Assembly (NCBI RefSeq): GCF_013426915.1 | Contig: NZ_AP023180.1 | Location: forward strand, 1,364,001-1,428,000 | Origin: Paraburkholderia sp. PGU19 | Lineage (GTDB): Bacteria > Pseudomonadota > Gammaproteobacteria > Burkholderiales > Burkholderiaceae | Length of the DNA: 64,000 nt | Reading direction: 5' to 3' | Shown: piece after piece, positions 59,534 through 64,000 of the stretch | Position numbering within the stretch: position 1 is the stretch's first letter | Layout of the letters: each line of letters begins with the position of its first letter | The notes under the pieces: generated by a model | What the model was told of the DNA's origin: nothing | The model's input: only the letters and a program-made list of their open reading frames with translations | The model's database searches: none | Translations under genes and position numbers: made by a program

Positions 59534-61879
59534 TCACCAATGCTCGGCCGTCGGCCACGGCAGACGCTGCAGCGACCAATCCAGCTCCGCGCCGACCACG
59601 CAACGTCCCACAGCCGACTGCAACGCGACCGTCACCGCAATGCACGGCCTGCCGCTCGCCAGCGACAGATACGGGCTGCTCGTGATGGGCACGCCCGGCC
59701 GAAGCACGGCATTGCGGAAATACGGCCGGTGGTCCCAGCGCGCATCGCGTGGATTCGCGACGGGATGCAGCGAACCGCCGTCGATGACAGACGCCTTGCC
59801 CGACACTTCATGTCCGATTTGCCGGCCCGTGTCGTCGAGTACGAAGCAGCTGATGCACAGTTCCATTTGCGCGAGATCGTAGAACGCGTCGTTGAGCGAC
59901 ACGCCCTTGAGCCACGCATCGACGCCCGTGTCGAGCGCCTGCCGGTACGGCCGCACTTCCGATTCGAACAACGCATGCTGATGCGCGCGCCCTTCGGCGA
60001 TCACGTCGAACGCATGGTCGATGCGCCGGTGCACGGCATCGGGCGGCGTGACGGTCGGTGCCGGACGGCCGAGCAGATAGCCCTGCGCGAAGTCGACATT
60101 CGATTCGACGGCGAGAATCAGTTGCTCCGTGGTCTCGACGCCTTCGACGACCACGAGCATGCCCGCCTGATGCAGCAGCGACACGAGCTTCGGCAGGATC
60201 GGCTGATCCGCGCCGGGGCTCGTCGCGCGGATCAGTTCGCCGTCGAGCTTCACGAGATCGGGCCGGATGCGCAGCAGCCGGTCGAGGTTCGAATGGCCGG
60301 CGCCGAAATCGTCGACTGCAATCAGGAAGCCGTGATCGCGATATTGGCCCGCCGCCCGCGACATATCGTCCACGCTGCCGCCGTGCGACTCCAGCAGTTC
60401 GAGCACCACGCGCCCGGGCGGAATGCCCGCTGAGTGCGCGATCTCCGCGAGCTGGTCGGGATAGCCGTCGGCGACGAAGGTCGCGGGCAGGATGTTGAGG
60501 AAGACCCACGCGTCGTCCGGTATCAGGCGGCGCGCATTGCTCAGATGCAGCGCGTGGCTGGTGCGGTCCAGCTCGCCCTGATCGGTGAATGGCTTGGGGG
60601 AAAACAGCTCGACGGGCGGCACCTGCGCGCCATCCACGCGCTCGCCGCGCAACAAGGCTTCGAAGCCGACCTGCTTCTGGTGCGACAGGCTGTAGAGCGG
60701 CTGAAAATGCGAGGTCAGCCAGAAGTCGTCCCATTGCTGGCGGATCGGCTGCGACGCCGTGCCGTCGCCCGCGCGGACGTGCGTCCATGTCAGGCGCACC
60801 GGGTCGACGAGGGTCGCGCGTTCCGCGCACACGCGGTTACGCCCCGAATACTTCGCGCGCAGCAGCGCCTCGTCCGCGCGGTCGAGCAGCGCCATTACGC
60901 TTTCGCCTGGCCGGTATTCCGCGACGCCGAAGCTCGCGCTCAACTGGCCATCGGGACGCGCGATGCGCCCGATCGCCGCGCGCAGCGTTTCGGCCAGTTG
61001 CGCGGCGGGACGCAACGCCGCGTCATGCAACAGCGCGAACTCTTCGCCGCCGATGCGGCTCACGATATCGGCCGCTGCCGTCAGCTCCTTCAGCACGCGC
61101 GCCACGTCCGACAGCGCCTGATCGCCGACAGCATGGCCGAACTGGTCATTAAGCGACTTGAAGTAGTCGATGTCGAGAAAGATCGCGCTGACCTTCGCGC
61201 CGCTGTCCAGCTTCGACAGACGCAACGCCGCCTGCTCCAGAAACGCGCGGCGGTTTTGCAAGCCTGTCAGCGGATCGGTGGCGGCGAGGCGCGCGAGCCG
61301 GTCTTCGAGCAAAAAGTGATTGCGCCGGAACCAGTAGAAGCCGAGGTGAAACACGGCCGAGGTCGGCACCGCGATCAGGATCCACATCCAGCACACGACG
61401 CTGACGTCGCCGCGCGGGTCCGGCAGGCTCAGCAGCAGCGGCGTGCCCGCTGCGTAGAACAGCGCGGTGCCGATCCAGAAGTGCGCGGGCGTGAGCCACA
61501 GCGGCGCGGCGCAGACGGAGATCACCACGATCGCCGGCAGCGCCCATAACAGCGGCTCGTCGAGCCCGATCACATTCAACGCGATCCCCACCAGCAGGAC
61601 GAGCGTGTACGCGACGCCGATGCCGCCGAATATCCAGGTGCTCTTAGTGCGCGGAATCGCGGCGACCAGCAGCGCGAGCAGGATCGCGCACGCGAGCCGC
61701 CATACGAGCGGCACAGCCGGTCCCGTGACGAGGCTGCGCGCGCAAGCGAAGGCGATGAACGCGACGACGGTAAACGCCATCGTCACGGTCGAAAGGGGTC
61801 GCTGATGTTCCAGCGAACGTCGGTGAAACCGGCTTCTAAATCCGGCGTCGGACGTCTGTTCCGTCGAGGAGAAAAGCAT
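59534..61879 (-). CDS. GGDEF-EAL protein with N-terminal membrane domain and C-terminal sensor-like domain
   Basis: The 781-residue protein may make or break c-di-GMP. Several helices lie in residues 32-183. The GGDEF domain (about 198-355) has GGEEF at 277-281 but AAAD in place of the RxxD inhibitory site. The EAL domain (about 385-610) keeps EALLR (407-411), Asn462, Glu496, DDFGAG at 523-528, Lys544 and the EGVE at 579-582, so phosphodiesterase activity is likely. An extra C-terminal domain (about 640-781: ELCISCFVLDDTGRQIGHEV, DHRPYFRNAVLRPGVP, SLASGRPCIAVTVAL) resembles a PDC/Cache sensor, unusual after an EAL domain. Confidence 0.93.
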   Translation of the reverse strand: MLFSSTEQTSDAGFRSRFHRRSLEHQRPLSTVTMAFTVVAFIAFACARSLVTGPAVPLVWRLACAILLALLVAAIPRTKSTWIFGGIGVAYTLVLLVGIALNVIGLDEPLLWALPAIVVISVCAAPLWLTPAHFWIGTALFYAAGTPLLLSLPDPRGDVSVVCWMWILIAVPTSAVFHLGFYWFRRNHFLLEDRLARLAATDPLTGLQNRRAFLEQAALRLSKLDSGAKVSAIFLDIDYFKSLNDQFGHAVGDQALSDVARVLKELTAAADIVSRIGGEEFALLHDAALRPAAQLAETLRAAIGRIARPDGQLSASFGVAEYRPGESVMALLDRADEALLRAKYSGRNRVCAERATLVDPVRLTWTHVRAGDGTASQPIRQQWDDFWLTSHFQPLYSLSHQKQVGFEALLRGERVDGAQVPPVELFSPKPFTDQGELDRTSHALHLSNARRLIPDDAWVFLNILPATFVADGYPDQLAEIAHSAGIPPGRVVLELLESHGGSVDDMSRAAGQYRDHGFLIAVDDFGAGHSNLDRLLRIRPDLVKLDGELIRATSPGADQPILPKLVSLLHQAGMLVVVEGVETTEQLILAVESNVDFAQGYLLGRPAPTVTPPDAVHRRIDHAFDVIAEGRAHQHALFESEVRPYRQALDTGVDAWLKGVSLNDAFYDLAQMELCISCFVLDDTGRQIGHEVSGKASVIDGGSLHPVANPRDARWDHRPYFRNAVLRPGVPITSSPYLSLASGRPCIAVTVALQSAVGRCVVGAELDWSLQRLPWPTAEHW

Positions 61880-62102
61880 TATTCACTCAGGCCAGTTCGG
61901 TCACTCTGCCGATGTATAACGGCAGCAAACGCCTGAGGTTAATACTTCATATCAATTCGCACAGACAGGCAGTCAATGCCAGCCGCCCCGTTTTGTTTGA
62001 CATTTGACGTTTGCGGTGCGGGCAGCTTGCATTCGATGCAATTTATGTTGCGAATGCAACCGTCTATTCCCTTTATATGGGAAAGATATCGCAACGCATG
62101 CG

Positions 62103-62738
62103 TTAAAGTGGCGGCCGCTGCAACTGGACCCAGCGTTGCACGGACGGCCTTTGCCATTGATGCCGCGCGTACTCGGCGAGATGCTTCGGCACGTCGTCGC
62201 CGTTCAGCACGAGGCGGTTGAGCATCAGCGCGAGGTCGACATCGGCAATGCACCACTCATCGAACAGAGACTGTGCGCCTGGCGCGAGCCATGCATCGCA
62301 AGCCGCGAAGAGCTTGTCGGCCGCCTTGCGCGCGGTGGCAGAGAGCACCCCGCCTTGCGCGCCATAAAACACGACTTCGGTCGGGCGCTCGCTGCGAATC
62401 GGCATCAGGTCGCTGCGCAACCACGCCTGAATCTGGCGCGCCCGCGCGCGCTGTTTTCTATCCGCCGGATAAAGCGGCGTGCCTTCGAAAGCGTCGTCGA
62501 TGTACTCGGTGATCGCCGACGACTCCGACACCGCAAACCCATCGTGAACCAGCGTCGGCACACGCTGCGTGACGGAAGTCGCGGCGTAGTCCGGCTCGTT
62601 GTTCGCATGACGGCCCAGATCGACGGTGCGCATGTCGAATGTCAAATGCTTTTCGTGAAGCGCGACGAAAACCGACATCGCATAGGGACTCGCAAATTGT
62701 GCGTCCACGTAAAGAATCAGTGAATTGGCCGACGACAT
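62103..62738 (-). CDS. Glutathione S-transferase, YfcF type
   Basis: The 211-residue GST has the thioredoxin-like N-domain (LILYVDAQFASPYAMSVFVA, VPTLVHDGFAVSESSAITEY with the glutathione-binding ES) and the helical C-domain (IADVDLALMLNRLVLNGDDV, RPSVQRWVQLQRPPL). The pattern is closest to E. coli YfcF, which has peroxidase-like activity. AAGGAGCGT precedes the ATG. Its stop overlaps a 12-bp palindrome (62093-62104). It stands alone between the GGDEF-EAL and GNAT genes. Confidence 0.9.
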   Translation of the reverse strand: MSSANSLILYVDAQFASPYAMSVFVALHEKHLTFDMRTVDLGRHANNEPDYAATSVTQRVPTLVHDGFAVSESSAITEYIDDAFEGTPLYPADRKQRARARQIQAWLRSDLMPIRSERPTEVVFYGAQGGVLSATARKAADKLFAACDAWLAPGAQSLFDEWCIADVDLALMLNRLVLNGDDVPKHLAEYARHQWQRPSVQRWVQLQRPPL

Positions 62739-62792
62739 ACGCTCCTTGCAAGCGTGCGTGATGAACGTTCGTGGCGCGCGCCCTCTTGCGCC

Positions 62793-63302
62793 TCAGAGCA
62801 CGAGTTCGAGAAAGCGCGTACCGGGAACGGGATTCGCATAATACGGAGACGTTTCGGTAAAACCCAAACGCTCATAGAGTCGTTGCGCGAAAGCCGTTTG
62901 AGGTACGGAATCTAACACGAGCTTTGCGTAGCCCAGCGACTTCGCCTTGTCGATCAACACATGCATGAGCGTCTCTCCAAGCGCAAGCCCACGGTATGCC
63001 GGGCGCACGTAAAGCCGCTTCACGTCGGCGACCTCATTCGAATGGCGCAACAGCCCCACGCAGCCCGCTATCTCCGCCGTAGTTTCCGCAATCAGGAACA
63101 TGCCTGAAGGCAACGTATAGGTTTGCTCGAACGACTGCATCTCTTCTTCGAAGCCGCGATACGACAGATCCATATCGAGCCATCTCACGTATTCACGAAC
63201 GATCTCGACAAGCGGCGCAGTATCGCCCGGATAAACCGCTTCGCGAATCTGGGGAAGCACCTGAGGCGTGGTTAACGTGGTTGCAGTGGTGGAAGTCATC
63301 AT
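62793..63302 (-). CDS. GNAT family N-acetyltransferase
   Basis: The 169-residue acetyltransferase has the acetyl-CoA loop YVRPAYRGLALGETLMHVLI and the motif B segment YAKLVLDSVPQTAFAQRLYERLGF. IAETTAEIAGCVGLLRHSNEV is motif D/A. I start it at the ATG at 63302 (GAGGGCGAC upstream); an ATG three bases later is equivalent. The frame extends 90 codons further but without domain character. The substrate is unknown. Confidence 0.93.
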   Translation of the reverse strand: MMTSTTATTLTTPQVLPQIREAVYPGDTAPLVEIVREYVRWLDMDLSYRGFEEEMQSFEQTYTLPSGMFLIAETTAEIAGCVGLLRHSNEVADVKRLYVRPAYRGLALGETLMHVLIDKAKSLGYAKLVLDSVPQTAFAQRLYERLGFTETSPYYANPVPGTRFLELVL

Positions 63303-63540
63303 GTCGCCCTCGCGCTGGGTACCCGGATCTACCGTACGGAATGCAGCGTATCGCGCGCGGCGGCGCGCGGTCTTGAACGTTTGTGCATGCTTCGCGCTCG
63401 CTCGGCGCGCCATCTCTTCCACATCCTGACGCGTGCGCAACTTCTCGTAAGCAATCGGCTTTATCGCCCGTTGCTCGCCTAAATGCGCGCGCATACGGCA
63501 CCTATGCTTGCGGATCGAGACTATCTGCATCGAGGGGCCA

Positions 63541-63687
63541 ATGCGCTTTACCACTGCTTCCATCCTGCTCGCGGTCATCCTGTGTCTGCAAGGATGCGCG
63601 ACGTCGCTTCAGACCTTCATGCTCGGCGGCCTGGTCGGCGCGGCGGCGGGCATCAGCGCCGTCACATGCGTTGTCGTGTGTCACTAG
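63541..63687 (+). CDS. Small lipoprotein (48 aa)
   Basis: MRFTTASILLAVILCLQGC gives a lipoprotein signal with Cys19, followed by a Gly/Ala-rich hydrophobic segment (LGGLVGAAAGISAVTCVVV) and TAG. GAGGGGCC lies just before the ATG. A glycine-zipper-like membrane segment is typical of small envelope-stress lipoproteins. Too short for usual gene finders, but the signals are good. The LprI-like gene follows 14 bases later and may be in the same operon. Confidence 0.65.
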   Translation: MRFTTASILLAVILCLQGCATSLQTFMLGGLVGAAAGISAVTCVVVCH

Positions 63688-63701
63688 CCATTTACATTCC
63701 G

Positions 63702-64000
63702 ATGAAGCTCAACCGATACACCGTAGCCGCGCTCGGCCTGCTTGCGATGACCAGCGCGCATGCCACCAGCTTCAATTGCGCGAAGGCGCATTCGCCTGCC
63801 GAGACGCTGATCTGCCACGACGATGGCCTGTCCAGAGCGGACGACGAACTCGGCAAGCTGTTCAAGCTCGCGCAGCGACAGGCCGCCGACCGTCGCGCGT
63901 ACAGAAAAGAGAGCGACAGCAAATGGGCGTGGCGCGAAGAAAACTGCAGGGATGTCGCGTGCCTGACCGACTGGTACTCGACGCGGATCGAAGAGATTCG
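63702..64000 (+). CDS. Lysozyme inhibitor LprI family protein (partial, C-terminus cut)
   Basis: The visible 99 residues start with a signal peptide (VAALGLLAMTSAHA) and a DUF1311/LprI-N domain: SFNCAKAHSPAETLICHDDG, LSRADDELGKLFKLAQRQAA, and the Cys-rich WREENCRDVACLTDWYSTRI. The paired cysteines (C..C and C...C) are the family hallmark. Members inhibit host lysozyme in some species. The gene runs off the window end; about the last few residues are missing. Confidence 0.88.
   Translation, partial: MKLNRYTVAALGLLAMTSAHATSFNCAKAHSPAETLICHDDGLSRADDELGKLFKLAQRQAADRRAYRKESDSKWAWREENCRDVACLTDWYSTRIEEI

Overview
The window looks like a piece of a Burkholderia-group chromosome (Paraburkholderia, Caballeronia or a close relative). 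It is GC-rich throughout. It carries families typical of that group (DUF3331, DUF3597, DUF4142, DUF3141), and several genes use GTG or TTG starts behind good Shine-Dalgarno sequences. The gene mix is accessory metabolism, stress response, envelope and signalling, with no rRNA or tRNA seen. That would fit a secondary chromosome, but this is an inference. No intact insertion sequence, prophage or CRISPR array was found.

Layout, left to right. 1-3519 is a cytochrome o ubiquinol oxidase operon (cyoA-cyoB-cyoC, minus strand, cyoC cut by the window edge). 3813-7310 holds DUF3597, an OmpA-like lipoprotein, a short RlpA with a basic secreted partner, and a branched-chain amino acid-type binding lipoprotein. 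7524-12503 has ahpC-ahpF (peroxide detoxification) divergent from polB (DNA polymerase II), followed by a repeat-rich spacer. 12868-24032 carries an HtrA-like protease, small lipoproteins and membrane proteins, a SulP transporter beside a beta carbonic anhydrase, DUF427, DUF3331, LysR, YbaK, WrbA, DUF4142 and MgtC proteins. 24431-31893 is a looser region: a lipoprotein, a secreted protein and a lytic transglycosylase in a row, an orphan transposase-type HTH protein, an AT-rich gap, a diguanylate cyclase, and small envelope proteins. 32107-34251 is an IclR regulator with an acyl-CoA dehydrogenase.

34649-40270 is a tight five-gene block: a PHA-synthase-like DUF3141 hydrolase, phosphate acetyl/butyryltransferase, acetate kinase, a FabI enoyl reductase and a small RRM-like protein. 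40280-43460 is an oxidoreductase pair with a divergent LysR gene. 44225-46225 is a sigma-70 (RpoD) gene away from the usual rpsU-dnaG neighbours, with a strong terminator. 49108-54323 is an oxidative pentose (Weimberg-type) set: FAH-family dehydratase, IlvD/Edd sugar-acid dehydratase, LacI-family regulator and SMP-30 lactonase, with a GntR-like operator palindrome before the dehydratase. The right end holds an orphan methyltransferase, cobA, a CBS protein, mnmH, a GGDEF-EAL protein, a GST, a GNAT protein and two small envelope genes.

The most interesting signal is at 48857-48930 on the minus strand. It has the sequence and fold of a GEMM-I (cyclic di-GMP-I) riboswitch and sits in the leader of a secreted spherulin-4/GH135-like putative polysaccharide hydrolase. 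The same window encodes a diguanylate cyclase and a GGDEF-EAL protein, so making, breaking and sensing of c-di-GMP all appear here. Other leads are the DUF3141-Pta-AckA-FabI block, two related outward-facing hairpins in the leaders of cobA and a divergent small ORF, and the stand-alone RpoD with a palindrome at its promoter.
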